From contig JAUYKV010000063.1 in NCBI GenBank assembly GCA_030699825.1, forward strand, positions 1 to 37,794: a stretch of 37,794 nt of DNA, in the 5' to 3' direction. Of the stretch, positions 27,222 through 33,826 are shown one piece after another; the first letter of the stretch is position 1; the number at the start of each line of letters is the position of its first letter. The notes beneath the pieces were generated by a model. It saw only the letters and a program-made list of their open reading frames with translations. It did no database searches and was not told the DNA's origin. The position numbers were made by a program, and so were the translations under genes. The DNA comes from Pseudomonas sp. GTDB taxonomy: Bacteria; Pseudomonadota; Gammaproteobacteria; Pseudomonadales; Pseudomonadaceae.

Positions 27222-27475
27222 TGAATATTTTTGACTTCTTTCGTGAACGCAAAAAGGAACCTACTGCGTCCATTGCGAAAGAGCGTCTGCAGATCATCGT
27301 CGCCCACGAGCGCGGCCAGCGCAGCCAGCCGGACTACCTGCCGGCCCTGCAGCAAGAGCTGGTCGAGGTGATTCGCAAGTACGTCAATATCGATTCGGAC
27401 CAGGTGCAAGTCGCCCTGGAAAGCCAGGGCAGCTGCTCGATCCTGGAACTCAACATCACCCTGCCGGATCGTTAA
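27221..27475 (+). CDS. minE: cell division topological specificity factor MinE
   Basis: Encodes 84 residues. The N-terminal [11 protein letters not shown] binds the membrane; [11 protein letters not shown] is the helix that contacts MinD and stimulates its ATPase; the remainder is the dimerisation beta sheet. The ATG overlaps the minD stop by one base. A clean terminator follows 28 bp after the stop, which closes the min operon. Confidence 0.96.
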   Translation: MNIFDFFRERKKEPTASIAKERLQIIVAHERGQRSQPDYLPALQQELVEVIRKYVNIDSDQVQVALESQGSCSILELNITLPDR

Positions 27476-27503
27476 TCCGTATCCGCAGGCGAAACCCGAC
27501 TGG

Positions 27504-27533
27504 ATGGCGGCCTCAAGGGCCGCCATTTTATTT
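27504..27533 (+). terminator. rho-independent terminator after minE
   Basis: ATGGCGGCC, loop TCAA, GGGCCGCCAT, then TTTATTT. It is a strong stem with a U-rich tail. Confidence 0.88.
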
Positions 27534-27550
27534 CAGCCATACACAGAACC

Positions 27551-27623
27551 TGTGGGAGCGGACTTGTCCGCGAAGCTTTTAGCCAGCAACGACAAAGGCT
27601 TCGCGTACAAGTCCGCTCCCACA
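27551..27623. repeat. REP-like inverted repeat between minE and rluA
   Basis: TGTGGGAGCGGACTTGTCCG, CGAAGCTTT (27551-27579) and its near-perfect complement at 27594-27623 form a ~29-bp stem with a 14-nt loop. The same arms occur at 30666-30735, and a related one near 9940. It ends 34 bp before the rluA start. Confidence 0.85.
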
Positions 27624-27656
27624 AAGGCCCCAACACCTCCAGCCAGCCAGTTCCCC

Positions 27657-28292
27657 ATGCCGCTCAGCCAAATCGAAATTCTCCACCAGGACGCCGCCCT
27701 GCTGGTGATCAACAAGCCCACCCTGCTGCTCTCGGTGCCCGGACGCGCCGAGGACAACAAGGATTGCCTGGTCACCCGCCTGCAGGACAACGGCTTCCCG
27801 GAAGCGCGCATCGTCCACCGCCTGGACTGGGAAACCTCAGGCATCATCGTCCTGGCGCGCGACGTCGACAGCCACCGCGAACTGTCGCGCCAGTTCCACG
27901 ACCGCGAGACCGAGAAAGCCTACATCGCCCTGTGCTGGGGCCAGCCCGAGCAGGACAGCGGCAGCATCGATCTGCCGCTGCGCTACGACCCGCCGACCAA
28001 ACCGCGGCATGTGGTCGACCATGAAGTCGGCAAACACGCCCTGACCCACTGGCGCGTGCTCGAACGCTGCGGCGACTACTGCCGGGTCGAACTGACCCCG
28101 ATCACCGGCCGCTCGCACCAGCTGCGCGTGCACATGCTATCGATCGGCCACCCGCTGCTCGGCGACGCCCTCTACGCCCCGCCCCAAGCCCTGGCCGCCT
28201 ACCCGCGCCTGTGCCTGCACGCCTGCATGCTCGCCCTGAGCCACCCGCAAAGCGGCGAACGCCTGCGCTTCGACTGCCCCGCACCGTTCTAG
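27657..28292 (+). CDS. rluA: RluA-family rRNA/tRNA pseudouridine synthase
   Basis: Encodes 211 residues. HRLDWETSGIIV carries the catalytic Asp57; INKPTLLLSVPGR and ITGRSHQLRVHML are other family motifs. RluA modifies U746 in 23S rRNA and U32 in some tRNAs. The ATG at 27657 is the family start; the frame continues upstream through the hairpin repeat, but this is not coding. The ribosome site is poor, and no promoter is seen in the 34 bp between the repeat and the start, so read-through from min or a promoter inside the repeat may drive it. Confidence 0.9.
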   Translation: MPLSQIEILHQDAALLVINKPTLLLSVPGRAEDNKDCLVTRLQDNGFPEARIVHRLDWETSGIIVLARDVDSHRELSRQFHDRETEKAYIALCWGQPEQDSGSIDLPLRYDPPTKPRHVVDHEVGKHALTHWRVLERCGDYCRVELTPITGRSHQLRVHMLSIGHPLLGDALYAPPQALAAYPRLCLHACMLALSHPQSGERLRFDCPAPF

Positions 28293-28308
28293 CGAGTAAC
28301 GCCAAACA

Positions 28309-28387
28309 GTAGCCCGGATGCAATCCGGGGCGGCGGTAGCGGCCATGCGACCGCTCCCCGGATTGCGCTGGCGCTTATTCGGGCTAC
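28309..28387. repeat. REP-like inverted repeat (GTAGCCCGGATG type)
   Basis: GTAGCCCGGATGCAATCCGG and the complement CCCCGGATTGCG...CGGGCTAC surround a short centre. It lies directly after rluA and may also act in transcript ending. Confidence 0.75.
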
Positions 28388-28412
28388 GGAACAGCAGGCC
28401 TCCTGCAGCAGA

Positions 28413-28550
28413 CCGTAGGATGGGTTAGGCGCCCGCAAATTTACCTGCTGCCAGCAGAATAAACGCGCCGTAACCCATCGGCGATAGTCGCCCTGCCAAC
28501 GGGTACAGGCATAAACCGCCCGATGGGTATCGCTGCGCTCAATCCTACGT
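28413..28550 (-). repeat. ~140-bp repeat family B, copy 2 (inverted relative to copy 1)
   Basis: This is the reverse complement of 24226-24366 with few differences. It lies between rluA and the heat-shock operon promoter. The two copies thus flank lpxL-minCDE-rluA as an inverted pair. Confidence 0.85.
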
Positions 28551-28646
28551 GGCCCGACGGATCGCCGCCCGCACCATCCTAGCCGCACTTATGCCCGCAG
28601 CCGAGAAACTGCGCCGATAAATCATTCGATAATGTTCTTAAAACAT

Positions 28647-28677
28647 CCCTTGAAGCCGCTTCCAGCCGCCAACATAT
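28647..28677 (+). promoter_or_regulatory. sigma-32-type heat-shock promoter
   Basis: CCCTTGAA (28647-28654), a 15-bp spacer and CAACATAT (28670-28677) match the sigma-32 pattern CCCTTGAA-N13-15-CCCCATNT (six of seven fixed bases in the -10 when the first two are relaxed). It lies ~80 bp before the first small heat-shock gene. Confidence 0.65.
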
Positions 28678-28686
28678 TTTTCTCGA

Positions 28687-28754
28687 CGGGGCCTGAAGCC
28701 TCGGCCTCGAGCCCCGCAAACACGTCTCTGGTCACTCACCACAGGAGGTTTGCG
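28687..28754 (+). promoter_or_regulatory. candidate RNA thermometer in the hsp20 leader
   Basis: First hairpin: CGGGGC (28687-28692) with GCCCCG (28711-28716). Second: CGCAAAC (28715-28721) with GTTTGCG (28748-28754), continued after a 4-nt bulge by CTC/GAG and TG/CA, which places the ribosome site AGGAGG (28743-28748) in a stem with one bulged G. The layout is like ROSE-type thermometers of small heat-shock genes, but the motif is not the canonical one. Confidence 0.55.
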
Positions 28755-29207
28755 ATGTACGAATCCCTGCTTAACTTCCCGGGCGGCCTGCTCGCCGAGT
28801 TCGAACGGCTGCAGCAGGAGTTGCAGCAAGAGTTTGCCAATCCGGGACGACCGGGCAGCATTCGCGCGCTTGCCAGCGGTGCCTTCCCGAGCATCAACGT
28901 CGGCAGCACCCGTGGGACGATCGAGGTCTACGCCTTCGCCCCGGGGCTCGACCCGGCCAAACTGGATATTCAGATCGATCACGGCCTGCTGTCGATCAGC
29001 GGCGAGCGTGCCAGCGCCGAGCCGCAAGACAACGGCACCCTGTCGGTCTATGCCAGCGAGCGTTTCACCGGGCGCTTCAAGCGCACCGTGAACCTGTCCA
29101 AGGATGCCGACCCGGACAAGGTCGAGGCGCACTACCGCAATGGCGTGCTGCACATCAAGGTGGCGCGTAAAGAGTCGGCCCAACCCAAGCGCATCACTAT
29201 CCAATGA
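28755..29207 (+). CDS. small heat-shock protein (Hsp20/alpha-crystallin), first of three
   Basis: Encodes 150 residues. An N-terminal helix (MYESLLNFPGGLLAEFERLQ) precedes the alpha-crystallin domain (about 45-140), with the conserved GVLHIKVAR (130-138) and a C-terminal I-T-I (147-149), the I-x-I motif that docks neighbouring subunits. Such proteins hold unfolded proteins in oligomers for later refolding. The ATG at 28755 has a perfect AGGAGG six bases upstream; an in-frame ATG at 28632 lies before the promoter and is not used. It heads a three-gene run under a heat-shock promoter. Confidence 0.92.
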   Translation: MYESLLNFPGGLLAEFERLQQELQQEFANPGRPGSIRALASGAFPSINVGSTRGTIEVYAFAPGLDPAKLDIQIDHGLLSISGERASAEPQDNGTLSVYASERFTGRFKRTVNLSKDADPDKVEAHYRNGVLHIKVARKESAQPKRITIQ

Positions 29208-29231
29208 CATTTCGCTAAGGAGGAAACTGCG

Positions 29232-29609
29232 ATGACCGAGAAACGAGTAGTCCGCCGCGGCGAATCCGCGGAAGAGCAGCAGACGCTGTTGCCGCGGGTC
29301 GATGTGTTCGAGAACAAGGACGGCATTCTGTTGGTCGCCGACATGCCGGGCGTGCCCAAGGACAAGCTCGAGTTGCGGGTCGAAAACGACACCCTGCTGA
29401 TCGAAGGCGAGATAGCCCCCGACACCCCGGAAAACATGGAACCGGTGTATGCCGAGGTGCGCCTGTCGCGTTATCGCCGCGCCTTCAGCCTGAGCTCGGA
29501 ACTGGATACCTCGCGGATCGACGCCCAGCTGCGCGATGGTGTGCTCAACCTGCGTATTCCCAAGCAGGCCCACGCGCAACCGCGCAAGATCGAGGTAAAT
29601 GTCGCCTGA
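29232..29609 (+). CDS. small heat-shock protein, second of three
   Basis: Encodes 125 residues. It has a short N-terminus (MTEKRVVRRGESAEEQQTLL) followed almost at once by the alpha-crystallin domain (PRVDVFENKDGILLVADMPG, then GVLNLRIPK at 103-111) and I-E-V near the end (120-122). It starts 24 bp after the first gene with AAGGAGG upstream. The short N-terminal arm differs from that of its neighbours, so it may form mixed oligomers with them. Confidence 0.93.
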   Translation: MTEKRVVRRGESAEEQQTLLPRVDVFENKDGILLVADMPGVPKDKLELRVENDTLLIEGEIAPDTPENMEPVYAEVRLSRYRRAFSLSSELDTSRIDAQLRDGVLNLRIPKQAHAQPRKIEVNVA

Positions 29610-29668
29610 ACTGCCTCAGCGGCCGGGCCCAAGCCTGGCCCGGCCGCCCGCACTCTGGAGGTCAACCG

Positions 29669-30196
29669 ATGGAAAAGCTTACCGATCTGAAACACGGCCT
29701 GGAGGAAACCTGGCACTCGCTCGGCGAGGGCTGGCGGAGCTTGCGCGAACGCACCAGCGGCGCCCTGACCCGCTTCACCCCATCGACCAGGAACAAGACC
29801 TCGAGCGAGGTAGCGGCCGAGGCCCCGGCGGCGTCAGCGGCTCACACCGACTTCCCCTCGGCGAACTGGGCCCTGCTGGCCGGCGATGTGTTCGAGGACA
29901 GCGACAAGTTCGTCGTGCGCCTGGAAGTCCCCGGCCTGGACAAGCAGGACCTGGATATAGAAGTACGCAACGACGTGCTGATCGTGCGCGGCGAGAAACG
30001 CTACGAGCAGGAATCCAGCAGCGGCCAGTATCGCGTGCGCCAGTGCGCCTTCGGCAGCTTCCATCGCAGCATCCCGCTGCCCCTGCCGGTGCTTGCCGAC
30101 AAGACCTCGGCCAGCTACCGCAACGGCGTGCTGCGCATCGAACTGCCCAAGGCCGAACATGCCCGCGGCCGGCGCATCGAGGTGCGCGGTGACTGA
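29669..30196 (+). CDS. small heat-shock protein, third of three
   Basis: Encodes 175 residues. The N-terminal arm is long (about 70 residues), with a Trp-containing amphipathic part (LEETWHSLGEGWRSLRER) and an Ala/Ser linker; the alpha-crystallin domain follows (DVFEDSDKFVVRLEVPGLDK to GVLRIELPK at 153-161) and I-E-V at 170-172. It starts 59 bp after the second gene with CTGGAGG upstream. The three proteins differ in arm length but share the core, so they are old duplicates or separately gained paralogues. A dense repeat block follows the stop. Confidence 0.93.
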   Translation: MEKLTDLKHGLEETWHSLGEGWRSLRERTSGALTRFTPSTRNKTSSEVAAEAPAASAAHTDFPSANWALLAGDVFEDSDKFVVRLEVPGLDKQDLDIEVRNDVLIVRGEKRYEQESSSGQYRVRQCAFGSFHRSIPLPLPVLADKTSASYRNGVLRIELPKAEHARGRRIEVRGD

Positions 30197-30225
30197 CGCC
30201 CTGGCGCGCCATGCGCCCGTAGGAG

Positions 30226-30592
30226 CGGGCCGGGCGGCGTTCCGTTCGGAGGTAGGGCGGCCTCGGAGCGAAGCGACAGCCCGCCAGATTTTGTGCCGCG
30301 CCGGTGAACCAATGGTGCACTGCCTGCGGGTAGGGCGGTCCGGGCGGCGATCCGTTCGGAGCGCAGCGACAGCCCGCCAGCTTTTGTGCCGCGCCGGTGA
30401 ACCAATGGTGCACTGCCGCGGCGAGTGACACCCTACAGGTTGCGGATTGCTCACGATTGTCGGGCGACCGTAGGGCGGCCGGGGCGCCGTCCGCTCGGAG
30501 CGAAGCGACAGCCCGCCAGCTTTTATGTCGCGCCGGTGAACCAATGGTGCACTGCCTGCGGCGAGTGACACCCTACAGATCGTGGACTGCCC
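30226..30592 (+). repeat. three tandem copies of repeat family A
   Basis: Copies at about 30226-30329, 30331-30452 and 30471-30592. Each has GGGCGGCG, CGTTCGGA or GCTCGGA, AGCGACAGCCCGCCAG, TTTTGTGCCGC or TTTTATGTCGC, GCCGGTGAACCAATGGTGCA and CTGCC; the last two also have GGCGAGTGACACCCTACAG. No gene is supported between 30197 and 30755. Confidence 0.85.
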
Positions 30593-30665
30593 CGGATCTG
30601 GCGATTCCCTCGCTCCGTCGTTGATCGTTACCACGCGGAGCGTGAGCACCAGTGATACCGGAACA

Positions 30666-30735
30666 GCTTCGCGGACAAGTCCGCTCCCACAGGTACACCG
30701 CTCAACCGTGTGGGAGCGGACTCGTCCGCGATAGC
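30666..30735. repeat. REP-like inverted repeat after the histidine kinase gene
   Basis: GCTTCGCGGACAAGTCCGCT, CCCACA and the complement TGTGGGAGCGGACTCGTCCG, CGATAGC, with a 17-nt loop. It has the same arms as 27551-27623. It lies 20 bp downstream of the kinase stop and could act as a terminator or 3' stabiliser. Confidence 0.8.
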
Positions 30736-30755
30736 GCTGGCCGGTACGCCGCCGT

Positions 30756-32360
30756 TCACTCCTGCTTGCGCGGCCAGACCAGGCTGAACTGTGCGCCGCC
30801 GAGGCGTTCGCTGCGGCTGATCTGCGCGCGGCCGCCGTGCCAGTAGATGATCCGGCGCACGATCGACAGGCCCAGGCCATGCCCGCCGGAGGCGCGGGTG
30901 CGGCTGTCGTCCAGGCGCAGGAAGGGCTGAAAGATGCGCTCCCAGGCGTCTTCCGGCACCCCGGGGCCGTCGTCCTCGATGTCCACGCGGCAACGCTGCT
31001 GGCCGATCTGGTAACTCACCCGCACCCGCGATTCGGCATGGCGCATGGCGTTGCTCACCAGGTTCTGCAAGGCGCGGTGCAGGTAGCGCAGTTCCGCTTC
31101 GACCAACGCACCGCTACCATCCAGGGCCGGCAGGGCCGGACCGAGTTCGACCCGGATGCCCGCGCGCAGCGGCGCCAGCTCGTCGATCACCTGGTCGATC
31201 AGCTTGCCCAGGTCGACCTGCTGGAAGTTCAGCGCCGGCGCGCCCTGCTCCAGACGCGCGTAGGTCAGCATCTCGTCGACCAGCTTGTCGAGGTCCTGGA
31301 TGTCGCTGTCCATGCCGTCCATGTACTTGCGCCGCGCCGTTTCGCTCTCGGCATCGCCGATCATCTCCAGGCCGAAGCGCAGGCGTGCCACCGGTGTGCG
31401 CAGCTCATGGGACACCGCCCGCACCAGCTCGCGCTGGATGCTCAGCGAGCGCTGCAGGTGCTCGGCCATGGCATTGAACGCCGCCGCCAGCCGCCCCACC
31501 GAATCCGTGCCACGGCTCGGCACCCGCGCATCCAGGTTGCCACCGGCGATCCGCGTAGCGGCGCCCTCCAGGTCGCCCAGGCGCTGCTCCAGGGGCCGCA
31601 CCAACAGATAGACGGTCAAGCCGATCAGGCTCAGGCCCAGCACCCCGATCAACACCAGCAACTGCGGCGGGTAGGGATTCATCTGATACAGCGGGCCGAT
31701 CTCCAGCACCCAGTCCGTACCGACCACGCCGGAGAACACATGAATGCTGTCACCGCCCTTGCCCAGCGCCATTACCGTGTCGCCCTCGTCCACCCGCCGG
31801 CGCTGGTCGTCATCCAGGGCCGCCTGCTCGAGGCGGACCAGGCGCAGGTCGAAGCCGAACTGCTTGGCCTCCTTGAGTTCGGCCAGGCGCTTTGGCTGCT
31901 CGGCCGCCGGAAAGCGGATCAGCTCGTCGAGCAGCAGGAAAACCGTCGCCCGCGCCAATTGCTCGCTGATCTGCTGCACCTCGCCGGTCAGCAGCAGCTG
32001 CTGCTGTTGATTGACCTGGCTATAGATGGTCGCCGCATGCGGGCCGGTTTGCCGCACCAGCACCTGGCCACGCTTGAGGCGGTTGCGCGCGCCGCTGTCG
32101 AGCTCGGCCTCGGCCAGCGGCTGCAGGGTCAAGGGGATGCCCAGCAGGCGCGACCACAGCACCACCGAGCGACGCCGCTCGAGCTCGTTCATCGGCGCCA
32201 GGTTGTCGGCCATCAGGCGGAAGGTGCCGCGCGCCAGGCGCTCGCGGTATTGCTCCGAGCGCACCTCGTTGACCAGGTGCAGGGTGCCGACGCCGAGCAG
32301 CGCCACCAGCACCAGCACCGCCAGCATGCCGGCATAGATACGCAGAAAGATCGAATTCAT
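30756..32360 (-). CDS. two-component sensor histidine kinase (RstB-like)
   Basis: Encodes 534 residues. Membrane helices lie at about 8-30 and 235-254, with a periplasmic sensor part of some 200 residues between them. A HAMP linker follows (RPLEQRLGDLEGAATRIAGG), then the dimerisation/phosphoacceptor helix with His318 (AVSHELRTPVARLRFGLEM), the N box (LQNLVSNAMRHAE) and the ATP lid motifs DDGPGVP (463-469) and GGHGLGLSI. The gene overlaps the response regulator stop (ATGA), so the two are co-translated. The signal is unknown. The pair next to nrdA is a conserved pseudomonad order (PA1157/PA1158 with nrdA PA1156, from memory). Confidence 0.92.
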   Translation of the reverse strand: MNSIFLRIYAGMLAVLVLVALLGVGTLHLVNEVRSEQYRERLARGTFRLMADNLAPMNELERRRSVVLWSRLLGIPLTLQPLAEAELDSGARNRLKRGQVLVRQTGPHAATIYSQVNQQQQLLLTGEVQQISEQLARATVFLLLDELIRFPAAEQPKRLAELKEAKQFGFDLRLVRLEQAALDDDQRRRVDEGDTVMALGKGGDSIHVFSGVVGTDWVLEIGPLYQMNPYPPQLLVLIGVLGLSLIGLTVYLLVRPLEQRLGDLEGAATRIAGGNLDARVPSRGTDSVGRLAAAFNAMAEHLQRSLSIQRELVRAVSHELRTPVARLRFGLEMIGDAESETARRKYMDGMDSDIQDLDKLVDEMLTYARLEQGAPALNFQQVDLGKLIDQVIDELAPLRAGIRVELGPALPALDGSGALVEAELRYLHRALQNLVSNAMRHAESRVRVSYQIGQQRCRVDIEDDGPGVPEDAWERIFQPFLRLDDSRTRASGGHGLGLSIVRRIIYWHGGRAQISRSERLGGAQFSLVWPRKQE

Positions 32361-33082
32361 AGCAGCGCTTCGGCAGCCTCGGCGACGAACAGATAGCCCT
32401 TGCTGCGCACGGTCTTGATCAGTCGCGGATGCATCGGATCGTCGCCGATCTTCGGCCGGATCCGCGAGATGCGCACGTCGATGGATCTATCCTGGCCGTC
32501 GTACTCGATGCCGCGCAGGGCATTGAAGATCTCCTCACGGGAGAGAATCCGCCCGGCGTTGGCCATCAGCAGCCAGAGCAAGTCGAACTCGGCGCTGGTC
32601 AGCTCGATGCCCTGCTCGCCCAGCCAGGCCTCGCGCATCGCGCTGTCGATCACCAGCGGACCGAACTCCAGGCGCCGCGCCCCTTCGCCGGCAGGCGCCG
32701 CGACGCCTTCGCGGCGCCGCAGCAGCGCGCGGATCCGCGCCAGCAGCAGGCGCGGGCGCACCGGTTTGCACACGTAGTCGTCGGCGCCCATTTCCAGGCC
32801 GAGCACCTGGTCCATGTCGTCGGTGCGCGCGGTGAGCATCAGGATCGGCCCGTCGTACTGGTCGCGCACCTTGCGGCAGATCGACAGGCCGTCCTCGCCC
32901 GGCAGCATCAGGTCGAGAATCACCAGATCCGGCTGCTCTTTGAGAATGCGCGCGGCCGCCAACGCGCCGTCGCCCTCGATGCTCACCGTCAGGCCATTAC
33001 CCTGCAGGTAGTCACGGGTCAGTTCGGCCAGACGCCGGTCGTCTTCGACGATCAGGATGTGCCAGGTGTCTTGCTGCTGCAC
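32357..33082 (-). CDS. OmpR-family response regulator (RstA-like)
   Basis: Encodes 241 residues from the GTG at 33082, chosen because GGAGG lies five bases upstream; the open frame runs further but has no better site. The receiver domain has Asp14/Asp15, phospho-acceptor Asp57 (VILDLMLPGEDG), Thr84 and Lys106; the winged-helix DNA-binding domain covers about 135-235 (ELTSAEFDLLWLLMANAGRI, SIDVRISRIRPKIGDD, IKTVRSKGYLF). It forms a pair with the kinase that follows. Its targets are unknown. Confidence 0.93.
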   Translation of the reverse strand: MQQQDTWHILIVEDDRRLAELTRDYLQGNGLTVSIEGDGALAAARILKEQPDLVILDLMLPGEDGLSICRKVRDQYDGPILMLTARTDDMDQVLGLEMGADDYVCKPVRPRLLLARIRALLRRREGVAAPAGEGARRLEFGPLVIDSAMREAWLGEQGIELTSAEFDLLWLLMANAGRILSREEIFNALRGIEYDGQDRSIDVRISRIRPKIGDDPMHPRLIKTVRSKGYLFVAEAAEALL

Positions 33083-33373
33083 GGCGGCCTCCGGGGGACA
33101 GATCAACGACGGCGGAAAAGACGCCGATTGTAGCAATGCCGAACGCCACCGCGCAGGTCGGCTGCACGCCAGTGAAAAACGCCGCAGCGTTTCTGCCTCT
33201 GCACAGAGCAGGCCAAAATGCCAGAAAAAAAACTACATGTTGTGTTTCTGTGGCGGATTCGAAATCTTGACCATGATCATGAAAAAAAACCGAAACAACG
33301 ACGAACGGTACAAAACCAGCCACCCCAGCAAACACGCGGGTTTGCGTAAGTTACCCCAAGTTAACCCACAGGT

Positions 33374-33382
33374 TTATCCACA
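33374..33382 (+). promoter_or_regulatory. DnaA box upstream of nrdA
   Basis: TTATCCACA is a perfect DnaA box, preceded by weaker look-alikes (TTACCCCAA and TTAACCCACA, 33350-33370). DnaA binds the nrdAB promoter in E. coli; the same link between replication start and dNTP supply is plausible here. Confidence 0.6.
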
Positions 33383-33412
33383 GGGCAGAGGACTTGCCAT
33401 CCCCCAGACACC

Positions 33413-33486
33413 GCACTATCTTGTATCTCAATAGCACCAAACACCTACATGTTGGGTTTTGACCACAAAAACGGCACAAGCACAAT
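33413..33486 (+). promoter_or_regulatory. candidate nrdA promoter with NrdR-like boxes
   Basis: TTGACC (33459-33464), 16 bp, CACAAT (33481-33486) is a possible promoter. Just upstream CACTATCTTGTA (about 33414-33425) and CTACATGTTGGG (33445-33456) are centred 30 bp apart, close to the spacing of paired NrdR boxes; a better single match, CTACATGTTGTGT, lies near 33234. The match of each to the NrdR consensus is only partial. Confidence 0.4.
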
Positions 33487-33633
33487 TGCCCATGAACGGT
33501 CTATAGCCCAACCCGGATCGGTGCACGAATCAACCTCGATAGCGGCCACTGCACACGCGCAGCGGTCATAGTTCCGGCAGCGCGACTCGCCTGCCAGAAT
33601 CAGGATAACGGCAGACGGCCTTTGCGCTCCGAC

Positions 33634-33650
33634 CACTACATCTAGTAGTG
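33634..33650. promoter_or_regulatory. perfect inverted repeat in the nrdA leader
   Basis: CACTAC-ATCTA-GTAGTG is a perfect 6-bp inverted repeat 177 bp before nrdA. It also resembles an NrdR box (ACTACATCTAGT). The rest of the 33487-33826 leader holds no gene that I can support. Confidence 0.4.
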
Positions 33651-33826
33651 CCGGGCATGGCCGACACGAACATAAAGCCAGGGAGGCGCTTTCTCTCAGA
33701 CCCTTCCAGCCAGTTTGCAAGTCCCCTGCTCCCAGCCTCTGGCTGCGTGCAGGTGTTGTTGAAACGGCAGTAGATCCACCGGAAAGCGCCGACCCGACAA
33801 ATTAAAGATCACGGAGACACGCCTAC

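Noticed and set aside
30226..30592. CRISPR array
   Set aside because: The units are ~120 bp, contiguous and variable in length, with no short identical repeats separated by unique spacers and no cas gene in the window.
30756..32396. A 519-codon plus-strand frame opposite the histidine kinase
   Set aside because: It is antisense to a gene with complete kinase motifs, and its translation is a His/Gln/Arg-rich shadow.
33263..33300. A second nrdA promoter at TTGACC (33267)
   Set aside because: No acceptable -10 at the right distance; the downstream stretch is an A-run without TATAAT-like sequence.
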